Positions 8,850 to 15,719 of a DNA stretch of 64,000 nucleotides are shown here, piece after piece. The DNA is taken from positions 1,941,585 to 2,005,584 of the forward strand of contig NZ_CP029256.1 in NCBI RefSeq assembly GCF_003628755.1, in the 5' to 3' direction. The position numbers were made by a program, and so were the translations under genes. The stretch comes from Christensenella minuta (GTDB lineage Bacteria; Bacillota; Clostridia; Christensenellales; Christensenellaceae). The notes under the pieces were generated by a model. That model saw nothing but the letters and a program-made list of their open reading frames with translations, was not told the origin of the DNA and did no database searches. Every line of letters begins with the position of its first letter. Within the stretch, counting starts at the first letter, position 1.

Positions 8850-9010
8850 TATTCCTCCTGATTGATGTATTGTAATCGGTGCCCATCTCTTACCCATTGC
8901 CTATTCAATCTACTGAGTGACACGAACGCACGAGTGGTGGCTCTACCTGCAAAACGAACGCTGCAACAAGAGGATGGCTGACTGTCTCACGTACGGGCGT
9001 GTAGACCCAA
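8850..9010 (-). ncRNA. candidate IS110 bridge RNA region
   Basis: The roughly 200 noncoding bases upstream of the transposase start are where IS110-group elements encode their bridge RNA. A hairpin at 8984-9006 pairs GTCTCACG with CGTG-T-AGAC. No target- or donor-binding loops have been matched, so this is a positional inference with modest structural support. Confidence 0.3.
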
Positions 9011-9132
9011 GAAAGGAGTCGTCAGACCAATTACTCCCCTTATTGTAGCTTAGACTATGGGATGGAAAGGCGTATGGCTGGCTGCCATATCCTATCCATA
9101 AATTATTGTAGTAGAGAAAGGAGAGTGCATTT

Positions 9133-9339
9133 ATGGAAAATCTTTCCTCTCGCGTCTATACGGTCAAAGAAGTAGCAAAAATGTTAAATATGAAGCCGAG
9201 GACCGCTTATGCCTTTTGTGAATCCACAGATAAATTTCAAGTAGAACGTGTAGGGCAAAGAGGGCTTCGTATCAACAAAGCATCATTTGACGCATGGATG
9301 CCCAGCGGAACCCAATCGGCTAATACGAAAGAGGTATAG
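9133..9339 (+). CDS. xis: excisionase (Xis), helix-turn-helix
   Basis: The 68-residue protein has the small winged-helix/MerR-like excisionase layout: YTVKEVAKMLNMKPRTAY as the DNA-binding helix-turn-helix, then VERVGQRGLRINKASFDAW as the wing and final helix. A GAAAGGAG ribosome site precedes the ATG. It ends three bases before the integrase gene, so the two are translated from one message. Its expected role is to bind the element ends and tilt the integrase toward excision. Confidence 0.85.
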   Translation: MENLSSRVYTVKEVAKMLNMKPRTAYAFCESTDKFQVERVGQRGLRINKASFDAWMPSGTQSANTKEV

Positions 9340-9342
9340 AAA

Positions 9343-10782
9343 ATGGCAATTTCAATAAAACAAAGAGGTAAAAAATATACGTTCACATTCTATTATAAAG
9401 ACGAAAATGGAATAAACAGGCAACAATATGAAGCATATAGCAACCTGGATAAAGCCGATGAACGAGCAAAGATGATTGAATTTCTGAAATGGAAGAATGA
9501 TGATAAAACGCTGCTACAGTTAGTAAATGAGTATAATGCGAATAAAGCAGGAACAAAAACAAAGCATTATTCTAAAAATGATAATATGTGCAAAACATTC
9601 TCAGAGTTTATTTGGGCATGGGCACAGCGGCATGCGCATAAAGTACGAATGAAGCCAAGTTCGTACGCAGGTTTGAAGCGGAATATTAGGAATCACATCG
9701 AGCCATATTTCGGAAAAATGATTGTGAGCAAGATTACACCGGAAACAATAGAAGATTTTTTCTTTCAATTAAGCCAAAAGAAATGCAGGGGCGCAAAGAG
9801 TTATAAAAAGAGTGAAGATCAAATACCTACTCTTAAAGGAAGTTCGCTAATGAAAGTATTTAATATTATCCGGCCTGCTTTTCGGGATGCGGAAACATGG
9901 GGATATACGAAGCGAAATCCAATAAGCAGTGATCAAGCCCCGGCATATAAGTATGCAAAACGAAAATTCTGGAAAAAAGAACAGGTGCAGCATGCTTTGG
10001 AAAAAATTAATGATCCCGTTTTGCATTTAGCTGTACATCTTGCATTTATGTGCAATATGCGACCGGGCGAAGTTGTGGGAACGGATGCTGAAGGTATTGA
10101 TTTGGCAAATAAATACTTCCAAATCAGTCAAGCGCTTCAGCGTGTTGAAACAGAAGCCCTTGAAGAGCTTGCTCAAGATGATATTATCCGTATTTTCCCG
10201 AAAAAGAAACCGGACGCAAAGACTGTGATGATCCTAAAAAAGCCAAAGACAGAAAAAAGTGAGCGCAAAGGATTCCTAAACATGAAACTGTGTGAGGAAA
10301 TCGAGAAACGTTTGCAACAGATCGAGCAAGATAAGCGATATTACGGCAAGGATTATCATGACTATGGCTTGCTCCTTTGTTTCCCAAACGGTGATCCGAT
10401 TGAACCCCGGACAATGGATAAGCGATTTAAGAAGTGGCAAAAAAGTGATGGGGTGAGTGCGGAAGATGTAATTGATATGCAAGGATTACGAAAATCTGCA
10501 ACAATGTATAAATTGAGGTTAACAAACTATGATGTGCAGGTTGTCGGAGGCGAAGGCGGACAGACATCGGCTACAACGATTCTTGACCACTATGACGAAG
10601 TTCTCGAAGAAGATAGAAGAAAGTTATCTATACAAGTGGAAAATGATTTTTATGGGCGGCTGAAACAAAAACGGGTAACAGAGGACTTTGACTTGCGAAG
10701 GTTATTTAAGGAGTTAGTCGAACAGCCGGATTTAGCAAAAAAACTTTACGCTTGTTTACCCGTGTTGCAGAAAGCGACCTGA
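9343..10782 (+). CDS. int: tyrosine recombinase / site-specific integrase
   Basis: The 479-residue protein has an N-terminal arm-binding domain (KQRGKKYTFTFYYKDENG), a core-binding SAM-like domain at about 90-210, and a catalytic domain. The first catalytic Arg is in CNMRPGEV, box II is QGLRKSATM, and the presumed nucleophile is Tyr in ILDHYDEV. Box II is normally HxxR; here the first His is Gln while the Arg remains. Length and domain order fit integrases of Tn916-like elements. The gene is next to tRNA-Thr sequences at 10953-11096, the probable attachment site. It looks complete, but without transfer genes in the window the element is partial or extends to the left. Confidence 0.9.
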   Translation: MAISIKQRGKKYTFTFYYKDENGINRQQYEAYSNLDKADERAKMIEFLKWKNDDKTLLQLVNEYNANKAGTKTKHYSKNDNMCKTFSEFIWAWAQRHAHKVRMKPSSYAGLKRNIRNHIEPYFGKMIVSKITPETIEDFFFQLSQKKCRGAKSYKKSEDQIPTLKGSSLMKVFNIIRPAFRDAETWGYTKRNPISSDQAPAYKYAKRKFWKKEQVQHALEKINDPVLHLAVHLAFMCNMRPGEVVGTDAEGIDLANKYFQISQALQRVETEALEELAQDDIIRIFPKKKPDAKTVMILKKPKTEKSERKGFLNMKLCEEIEKRLQQIEQDKRYYGKDYHDYGLLLCFPNGDPIEPRTMDKRFKKWQKSDGVSAEDVIDMQGLRKSATMYKLRLTNYDVQVVGGEGGQTSATTILDHYDEVLEEDRRKLSIQVENDFYGRLKQKRVTEDFDLRRLFKELVEQPDLAKKLYACLPVLQKAT

Positions 10783-10807
10783 ATTGCACTCAAAATTTAT
10801 GAGCAAA

Positions 10808-10838
10808 ATTTATGAGCAAATGATTTTTGCTCATAAAT
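10808..10838 (+). terminator. hairpin after integrase
   Basis: Perfect 13-base arms (ATTTATGAGCAAA / TTTGCTCATAAAT) around a short loop, 26 bases past the integrase stop. The left arm is part of a tandem repeat of AAAATTTATGAGC (about 10793-10818). It may terminate transcription or mark an element end. Confidence 0.6.
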
Positions 10839-10897
10839 AATAGATATTGGCAGAACAAAAATAGTAGAAAAACTGAAGACCTCGATAAAGATGGTAA

Positions 10898-10936
10898 TGG
10901 AAAAGCGGTTTCCTACAAACTCGTAAAAAACCGCTC
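10898..10936 (-). terminator. intrinsic terminator for tRNA-Thr
   Basis: On the minus strand GCGGTTT and AAACCGC form a stem followed by TTTT, 17 bases past the tRNA 3' end. Confidence 0.65.
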
Positions 10937-10952
10937 TACCAAAGGATTTCTT

Positions 10953-11028
10953 TGGAGCTGATGGCGGGACTCGAACCCGCGACCTATACCTTACCAAGGT
11001 ATTGCGCTACCGCCTGTGCCACATCAGC
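10953..11028 (-). tRNA. tRNA-Thr (GGT anticodon)
   Basis: A 76-nt cloverleaf reads on the minus strand with acceptor GCTGATG / CATCAGC, anticodon stem ATACC / GGTAT around loop TTGGTAA (anticodon GGT), T arm GCGGG-TTCGAGT-CCCGC, and an encoded CCA. The D stem GCAC / GCGC has one A-C mismatch at positions 12-23, where the partial copy next to it has the normal GCTC / GAGC. It could still function. It is the boundary between the mobile region and the GC-rich chromosome. Confidence 0.88.
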
Positions 11029-11056
11029 ATTATGAAATTTTTAGGTGAAACGCAAA

Positions 11057-11096
11057 TCCTTACCAAGGATGTGCTCTACCCCTGAGCCACATCAGC
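11057..11096 (-). pseudogene. tRNA-Thr (GGT) 5' half
   Basis: Minus-strand sequence reproduces the 5' half of a tRNA-Thr: acceptor GCTGATG, D arm GCTC / GAGC, anticodon stem and loop TCC-TTGGTAA-GGA. The similarity ends directly after the anticodon stem, with no T arm. It shares CCTTGGTAAGG with the complete copy 28 bases away. This is the pattern expected if recombination occurred in the anticodon arm. Confidence 0.85.
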
Positions 11097-11325
11097 ATAA
11101 TAAAACTGTGACTTAAATATTATATGATACTCCGGCAGATTTTTCAATCCCTTTCAACGGAAGAAATTTTCGCTTGCCCCTGGGGGTAAAAACATGTACC
11201 AAACTATTAAAAAAGCATAAATACTTTCACATTTTGTTTTTCTTACGCTATAATGAAATTATTCTGAATTAATTTTATGAAACCCTCCCGTTTCATAAGA
11301 AATAAAGGGAAAGAAGGATTTTACA
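11097..11325. other. intergenic region
   Basis: AT-rich leader DNA with no hairpin followed by T and no gene. An AAGGAAGG-like ribosome site precedes the next start. Confidence 0.4.
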
Positions 11326-11730
11326 ATGATTTGTAACAACTGTAAGCAAAGCTACGACGACAATTTGAACGCATGTCCTTATTGCGGCGCAGCCAAGGCG
11401 GTTACTGATAACATACCGCCGCAGCAATACGGACAGGTCCCGCCGCAGGCATACCAGGCTAATTCTCCGGCAAAGGGTACGGCGACGGGCAGCCTGGTCT
11501 GCGGTATCATCGCCATCGCGATAGGCGTTTTCGTCCCGCTCGCGGGCCTCATTCTCGGCATTATTGCGCTTACCCTGGGGAATAAGGCCAAGTGCATGCT
11601 CCCGGCGGACCAAAGAGGTATGGCAACGGCGGGCTTTATCTGCGGTATCATCGGCATCGTAATCGCGGTCATCTTTTGGATCATAAATGCAGTTGTGGCG
11701 GCTTCCATGTTGTCTTACTTATACTATTGA
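11326..11730 (+). CDS. zinc-ribbon membrane protein with DUF4190-like domain
   Basis: The 134-residue protein opens with a zinc ribbon, CNNC ... CPYC, within the first 21 residues, followed by a Pro/Gln-rich linker. Two long hydrophobic segments flank the conserved stretch GNKAKC, the arrangement of the small DUF4190-type membrane domain found in many Firmicutes. The cytoplasmic zinc ribbon and two membrane helices suggest a scaffold or sensing role, but no function is known. It is followed after 18 bases by a lipoprotein gene on the same strand, likely one operon. Confidence 0.75.
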   Translation: MICNNCKQSYDDNLNACPYCGAAKAVTDNIPPQQYGQVPPQAYQANSPAKGTATGSLVCGIIAIAIGVFVPLAGLILGIIALTLGNKAKCMLPADQRGMATAGFICGIIGIVIAVIFWIINAVVAASMLSYLYY

Positions 11731-11748
11731 TCGGAGTGTAAAAATATC

Positions 11749-12183
11749 ATGAGAAATAAACGCGGAATTTTTGCTTTACTCTTACTGTTCATGATATTGC
11801 TTGCAGCCGGATGCGCGTCCAGCACCGCTCCGACGGTTGAAATAGGCGGCGAGGTCCTCCCCTCCTTATATTCCGTGGTGGGAGAAAAGAAAATTACCGG
11901 CACATCGAAAAGTATCAGCACGGGACTTGCGGAGGTAGAGCTTACCTATCAGGGCGTATCAATCGACGAGCTCAATTCCTATATCGAGTCTCTGATTTCG
12001 GACGGTTACCTGGTTACGCAGGAAGCGTCGGCAACAGGAAGCGGCCAGGGCTACCAGATTGGAAAGGAAGCATCCACAGAGGGAAACATCATTCTTATCA
12101 GCTTTTACTTTGAAGACGGCGGGTCTACGGTCATCAATTATGCTGTAGGCGCGGGCACCATTACGCCGGAAACCAGAGGCTAA
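11749..12183 (+). CDS. hypothetical lipoprotein
   Basis: The 144-residue product has a lipoprotein signal: positive N-terminus, hydrophobic core and LLAAGC with the lipidated Cys at 22. The mature part is small and acidic, with a helix-plus-sheet look (ELNSYIESLISDGYLVTQ, then IILISFYFEDGG). I recognise no family. It sits 18 bases after the zinc-ribbon gene and is closed by a terminator at 12211, so the two probably form a two-gene unit acting at the cell envelope. Confidence 0.7.
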   Translation: MRNKRGIFALLLLFMILLAAGCASSTAPTVEIGGEVLPSLYSVVGEKKITGTSKSISTGLAEVELTYQGVSIDELNSYIESLISDGYLVTQEASATGSGQGYQIGKEASTEGNIILISFYFEDGGSTVINYAVGAGTITPETRG

Positions 12184-12210
12184 CATTTCCCGCTGAAAAC
12201 AGTCTCCCAA

Positions 12211-12245
12211 AACCGCACCGAGGCGCTGCCGCGGTGCGGTTTCTA
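12211..12245 (+). terminator. intrinsic terminator
   Basis: AACCGCACCG / CGGTGCGGTT stem with an 11-base interior and a T-rich tail, closing the lipoprotein unit. Confidence 0.8.
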
Positions 12246-12328
12246 TTTCGGCACTGCGATTATTTTTGTTTGGTCCGGCCCTTTTTTCCGTATAATAAAA
12301 GAAACAAATCCTTTGGGAAGGAGCCTCC

Positions 12329-12607
12329 ATGATTTTACATTACGAGAAAGAACGCGTTTATGCGAAAGATGAAAACGGAATGCTGCTGGCCGAGATCACA
12401 TTCCCGGAGACAGCGGACGGATGGGCGGATATAGACCATACCTTTGTCGATCCTTCCCTGCGTGGGCAGGGCTTAGCCGATAAACTCGTACGCGCCGCCC
12501 TCCAGCAGATCGCAGAGGCCGGAAAACGGCCCGTCGCCACATGCCCTTATGCGGTCAATTGGTTTGAACAGCATCCGGAGGAATTAAAAGATTTGTTCGG
12601 CCCATAA
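12329..12607 (+). CDS. small GNAT-fold acetyltransferase (YjdJ/NATD1 type)
   Basis: The 92-residue protein is a single minimal GNAT domain. The acetyl-CoA loop is visible as VDPSLRGQGLADKLV, preceded by the strand with DHTFVDP and followed by the C-terminal segment CPYAVNWFEQHPE. Length and layout match the YjdJ/NATD1 group, whose substrates are unsettled. AAGGAG lies just before the ATG. It is a monocistronic gene between the lipoprotein unit and the noncoding RNA candidate. Confidence 0.85.
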   Translation: MILHYEKERVYAKDENGMLLAEITFPETADGWADIDHTFVDPSLRGQGLADKLVRAALQQIAEAGKRPVATCPYAVNWFEQHPEELKDLFGP

Positions 12608-12691
12608 AAAGGCTTTTAAATGGGTGCTTTTGAACAGCGCGGCCATAACCAAACATTTTTTTTGAAAATTTTAAAAAATACTTGCAGGATT

Positions 12692-12719
12692 TTGAATTCG
12701 GGTGTAGAATACATATAAT
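12692..12719 (+). promoter_or_regulatory. promoter of the noncoding RNA candidate
   Basis: TTGAAT, 16 bases, then TATAAT, preceded by an A/T-rich tract resembling an UP element. Predicted start near 12726. Confidence 0.65.
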
Positions 12720-12725
12720 AAGAAG

Positions 12726-13357
12726 ATCATACAAGGAATCAGTAAAAAATGGTTTGAGGAACTGATTTCAGGGTATGATAATAGTAAAGACAGATGGACT
12801 TCGGCGGATGGTGGTCCGGAAGAACGTCTGAATCGAAAAAGAAAGGGCGTGATACCAATGTACGATTCCGAATGCGTGACGTTGGGCACGCACGCACAGT
12901 CCCAGAAGTAGGCTTTAAGGTCGCACGAAAGGGATCACGGAACAGGATTTTTGAATTGGCAGTTGACGGTTTGAAAATATCCGTGACAGTGGAGCAAGGT
13001 TCCCGGAGATGTTGTGAAGAAAGCGGAGGGAAAAACCGGATTCCACGGCAGAGTTGTAAAGAAAGCTCAGTGGAGGCGCCGAAAAAGCAAACGTATCGCG
13101 GGCGTTGTAGCCGCAAGGGAGTCTGGAACAATTCCAGACCAAATGTGTGTGGTGCCGAAGGTGTAGCTTGTTCGCAAGAAATGCGGTACCGGAGCAACCG
13201 GTTGGTACGTAAATACAAATACTGCGTATCAATGTGGCGGTCGGCAGAAACCGATGGGGGATGCATGACCCGAAGGTATAGGCAGAGCGCAGGCGCACAA
13301 AAGTAAAAATAAATGTAAATATGGCAATGGGGTTTCCGAATGGAAACCCCATTTTTT
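12726..13357 (+). ncRNA. large structured noncoding RNA candidate, about 630 nt
   Basis: A promoter at 12692-12719 and a strong intrinsic terminator at 13327-13357 bracket a stretch without a believable gene. Stems found by eye include AATCAGT / ACTGATT (12737-12767), CAGA / TCTG enclosing GGAC / GTCC (12791-12830), a long-range CGTGAT / ATCACG (12848-12853 with 12934-12939), TGCGTG / CACGCA (12873-12892), GTCTGGAA-CAA-TTCCAGAC (13121-13139), CTTG-TTCG-CAAG (13167-13178) and ACCGG / CCGGT (13188-13202). The one long frame, 12794-13306, lacks a ribosome site and encodes an Arg/Lys/Cys-rich composition unlike the neighbours. It has none of the signature sequences of RNase P RNA or tmRNA. Size and isolation recall the ROOL and OLE classes, but I cannot assign a family by eye. 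Confidence 0.7.
13327..13357 (+). terminator. strong intrinsic terminator
   Basis: ATGGGGTTTCC-GAAT-GGAAACCCCAT, 11 bp and perfect, then six T. It ends the noncoding RNA and also lies at the 3' end of the convergent helicase gene. Confidence 0.92.
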
Positions 13358-13361
13358 CGTT

Positions 13362-14489
13362 TTACGATACCGCTTCCCGATTCGCCTCTTCCTCGTTCTT
13401 TTCGCGCGAAATCCTGATGTGGAGTTTGCGCTCCAGATCTTTTATTTTCCCGTGCTCACGCGGCGTAATCAGCGTATATGCTTTTCCATCCTTGCCCGCG
13501 CGTCCGGTTCGCCCGATACGGTGTACGTAATAATCCGGTTTGTCCGGCACGTCATAATTGATGACCAGATCGATCTTATCGATATCGATTCCCCGCGCCG
13601 CGACATCCGTTGCGATCAGCACCCTTGTTTTTCCTTTGCGGAAGGTATTCATGATCGTATCCCGTTCCTTTTGCCGCATATCGCCGTGCAGGCAGGCCGA
13701 CGCGAGTCCCCTATGGAAAAGCTCTTTTTGCAGCTCTTTCACCTTACGCTTGGTGTTACAAAAGACAAGCGTAAGCCGGGGAGCGCACCGGCCGATCAGC
13801 CCGCATACCGCATTTGATTTCCGTTTGGTCTGCATATAGGCCTGCGAGACCGTTTCGACCGGGCGGTTCTGTCCCCCGATCTTAACACGGACCGGGTCTT
13901 TCTGGAACTGCCCCGCAATCGCCGTGATTTCCTTGTTCATCGTTGCCGAGAACAGCATGGTCTGGCGCTGCTCCGGCACAGCGGACAAAATTTCTTTCAT
14001 ATCTCCGAGAAATCCGTAATCCAGCATTTCGTCGGCTTCGTCCATCACGACCGTGCGCACATTTTTCAGCTTCAGCACCTTGCGGTTGATAAGGTCTTTC
14101 AGACGCCCGGGCGTACCGACAACGATCTGCGCGCCTGTCCGCAGGGCTTTGATCTGGATTCCCGCAGGCTGTCCGCCGTAAACGCTCACAATCCTTACCC
14201 CTTTCAGGTGGGCCGAAAGTTCAGCCGCAACCTTAGCGGTCTGCATCGCAAGCTCGCGTGTCGGGCACAGGATCAATGCCTGCACCTTCCTGTTGGGCGG
14301 AAAAATATTCTCCAGGATCGGGATCATAAACGCCGCCGTCTTCCCTGTTCCCGTTTGCGCAAGGCCGATCAGATCCTTTTTTTCCAATAGCGCCGGAAGC
14401 GTCTGCTCCTGAATCGGCGTCGGTTTTGTGTACCCTATCCGGTAAAGCGTTTTGTTCATTTCTTTTGATAACTGCATCGAAAAACTCAA
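13362..14489 (-). CDS. DEAD-box RNA helicase
   Basis: The 375-residue protein is an ATP-dependent RNA helicase. Motifs in order are the Q motif region (YTKPTPIQEQ), motif I AQTGTGKT, Ia PTRELA, Ib TPGRL, II DEAD, III SAT, IV LVFCNT, V ATDVAARGID and VI HRIGRTGRAG. I prefer the TTG at 14489, six bases after AGAGG; an in-frame ATG at 14516 has no ribosome site and overlaps a terminator. It has only the helicase core plus a short charged tail. Proteins of this type assist ribosome assembly or mRNA decay and are often cold-induced. A terminator and a 13-bp hairpin in its upstream region suggest leader control. Confidence 0.93.
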   Translation of the reverse strand: MSFSMQLSKEMNKTLYRIGYTKPTPIQEQTLPALLEKKDLIGLAQTGTGKTAAFMIPILENIFPPNRKVQALILCPTRELAMQTAKVAAELSAHLKGVRIVSVYGGQPAGIQIKALRTGAQIVVGTPGRLKDLINRKVLKLKNVRTVVMDEADEMLDYGFLGDMKEILSAVPEQRQTMLFSATMNKEITAIAGQFQKDPVRVKIGGQNRPVETVSQAYMQTKRKSNAVCGLIGRCAPRLTLVFCNTKRKVKELQKELFHRGLASACLHGDMRQKERDTIMNTFRKGKTRVLIATDVAARGIDIDKIDLVINYDVPDKPDYYVHRIGRTGRAGKDGKAYTLITPREHGKIKDLERKLHIRISREKNEEEANREAVS

Positions 14490-14513
14490 ATAACTACCTC
14501 TTTCCCACTCCGG

Positions 14514-14551
14514 CAAAAAATAAGACTTTGCCTTTCAAAGCAAAGTCTTTT
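14514..14551 (-). terminator. terminator between polyol operon and helicase
   Basis: On the minus strand AAGACTTTGC / GCAAAGTCTT encloses an 8-base loop and is followed by ATTTTTT. It lies downstream of the dehydrogenase operon and immediately upstream of the helicase start. Confidence 0.7.
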
Positions 14552-14588
14552 CATCAATCTACTTTGTGTACGTCTGAAGTATAGCACA

Positions 14589-14617
14589 CTTTCTTCCATT
14601 TGTAAAATGGAAGAAAG
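14589..14617 (-). other. perfect 13-bp hairpin with 3-base loop
   Basis: CTTTCTTCCATTT-GTA-AAATGGAAGAAAG, with no T run. On the minus strand a TATACT follows about 10 bases later, so the hairpin may overlap the helicase promoter or belong to the operon's 3' end. Confidence 0.6.
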
Positions 14618-14684
14618 CTTCAGCTGTCCCTCCTTACCATATTCTGCAAAACAGGACTGCTTATAACTTATTTTGCATATTGGC

Positions 14685-15707
14685 TCAGATATCAAGGACC
14701 ACTTTCTGAACCCGATCTTGATTTTGCTCGATATACCGGAACGCATCCGCCATCCTGTCCAGGCCAAACTTTTGTGTAATCAGTCTTTTCAGGCATATTT
14801 TCCCCTGCTTTACCAGGTCAATCGATTCCATATAATCTTCCTCTACATACATCAAAGTCCCCAAAAGCGTATATTCACGGTCCTGCACATTTGCCAGATT
14901 GATATGCGGCATCCCAGCAAAAACACCTGCGACCACAATCGGGATCCCTTTCGGCGAGAGGAAAAGCGCTTGATTAAGTGCGGCTTCATTTGCCGTGCAT
15001 TCATAGACCGCGTCTATCCCATCTTTTCCAAACACTTTTTCTATTTCTTCGGCAAGCTCCTGCCGGGATATATTCACAGTATGCCCGATCCCGCATTGTT
15101 TTGCAAGATCAAGCCGGAAATCCGAGATGTCGGTAATCATTACCTTCCTGGCTCCCATTCCTTTTACGCTTTGCGCAACCAGATTGCCAATCGTTCCCGC
15201 GCCGAGGACAAGGATATTTTTTCCTTCCACTTCCCGAAACGCCCTTTTTACAGCATGTACCGCAACCGCAAGCGGTTCTATCAACGTTCCTTCGTCAAAA
15301 CCGACGTTATCCGGCAGGCGGTAAAATAAATCCTCATCCGCGACATAATAGTCCGAAGCTCCCCCCGGGCATTGGCAGCCAAGCACTTCCAGCTTTTCAC
15401 AAATATTGTATCTGCCTGCCCGGCAGGGTTTGCAGGCTCCGCATACCCTCTGCGGCCGTAAAACAACCCGGTCGCCTTTTTTCAGCTTTGTATTTTCGCC
15501 TGAAATTTCTTCTATAATTCCGGTACACTCATGTCCTAACACAATCGGGAAGTCCATAAACGGATGCTCTCCGTAATAGGCATGGATATCAGAGCCGCAT
15601 ATACCGATGGCTTTGACCGCGATTTTAGCCTGTCCCGGACCTATCGCAGGCTGTTCGACTTCGCGGCATTCAAAATTTTTAATCCCGGTTAATTCTACCT
15701 GTCGCAT
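14685..15707 (-). CDS. zinc-dependent alcohol/polyol dehydrogenase
   Basis: The 340-residue medium-chain dehydrogenase has GICGSDIHAYYG with the catalytic zinc Cys, GHECTG with the zinc His-Glu pair, the structural-zinc cysteines CGACKPCRAGRYNIC, and the Rossmann motif LGAGTIGN near 170. It resembles sorbitol/threonine-type dehydrogenases and should oxidise a polyol or similar alcohol with NAD(P). It is the last gene of the five-gene minus-strand operon, 13 bases after the paralogous dehydrogenase. Two such enzymes with a sugar transporter imply uptake and oxidation of sugar alcohols. The exact substrate cannot be read from sequence. Confidence 0.87.
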   Translation of the reverse strand: MRQVELTGIKNFECREVEQPAIGPGQAKIAVKAIGICGSDIHAYYGEHPFMDFPIVLGHECTGIIEEISGENTKLKKGDRVVLRPQRVCGACKPCRAGRYNICEKLEVLGCQCPGGASDYYVADEDLFYRLPDNVGFDEGTLIEPLAVAVHAVKRAFREVEGKNILVLGAGTIGNLVAQSVKGMGARKVMITDISDFRLDLAKQCGIGHTVNISRQELAEEIEKVFGKDGIDAVYECTANEAALNQALFLSPKGIPIVVAGVFAGMPHINLANVQDREYTLLGTLMYVEEDYMESIDLVKQGKICLKRLITQKFGLDRMADAFRYIEQNQDRVQKVVLDI

Positions 15708-15719
15708 CTTTCGCCTCCC

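Larger units (their letters stand above)
7560..9050 (-). mobile_element. IS110-family insertion (ends approximate)
   Basis: The transposase gene plus flanking noncoding DNA. The ends cannot be fixed from sequence alone because the family has no conspicuous terminal repeats; I place them between the short ORF at 7550 and the excisionase leader at about 9050. Confidence 0.5.

Noticed and set aside
12794-13306. 170-codon frame inside the noncoding RNA candidate
   Set aside because: No ribosome site before its ATG, extreme Arg/Lys/Cys content, and it is bracketed by a tight promoter and terminator with extensive stems; an RNA gene explains the region better.
12726-13357. RNase P RNA or tmRNA
   Set aside because: The conserved GAGGAAAGTCC-type and ACAGAA-type segments of RNase P RNA, and the tRNA-like ends and tag frame of tmRNA, are absent.
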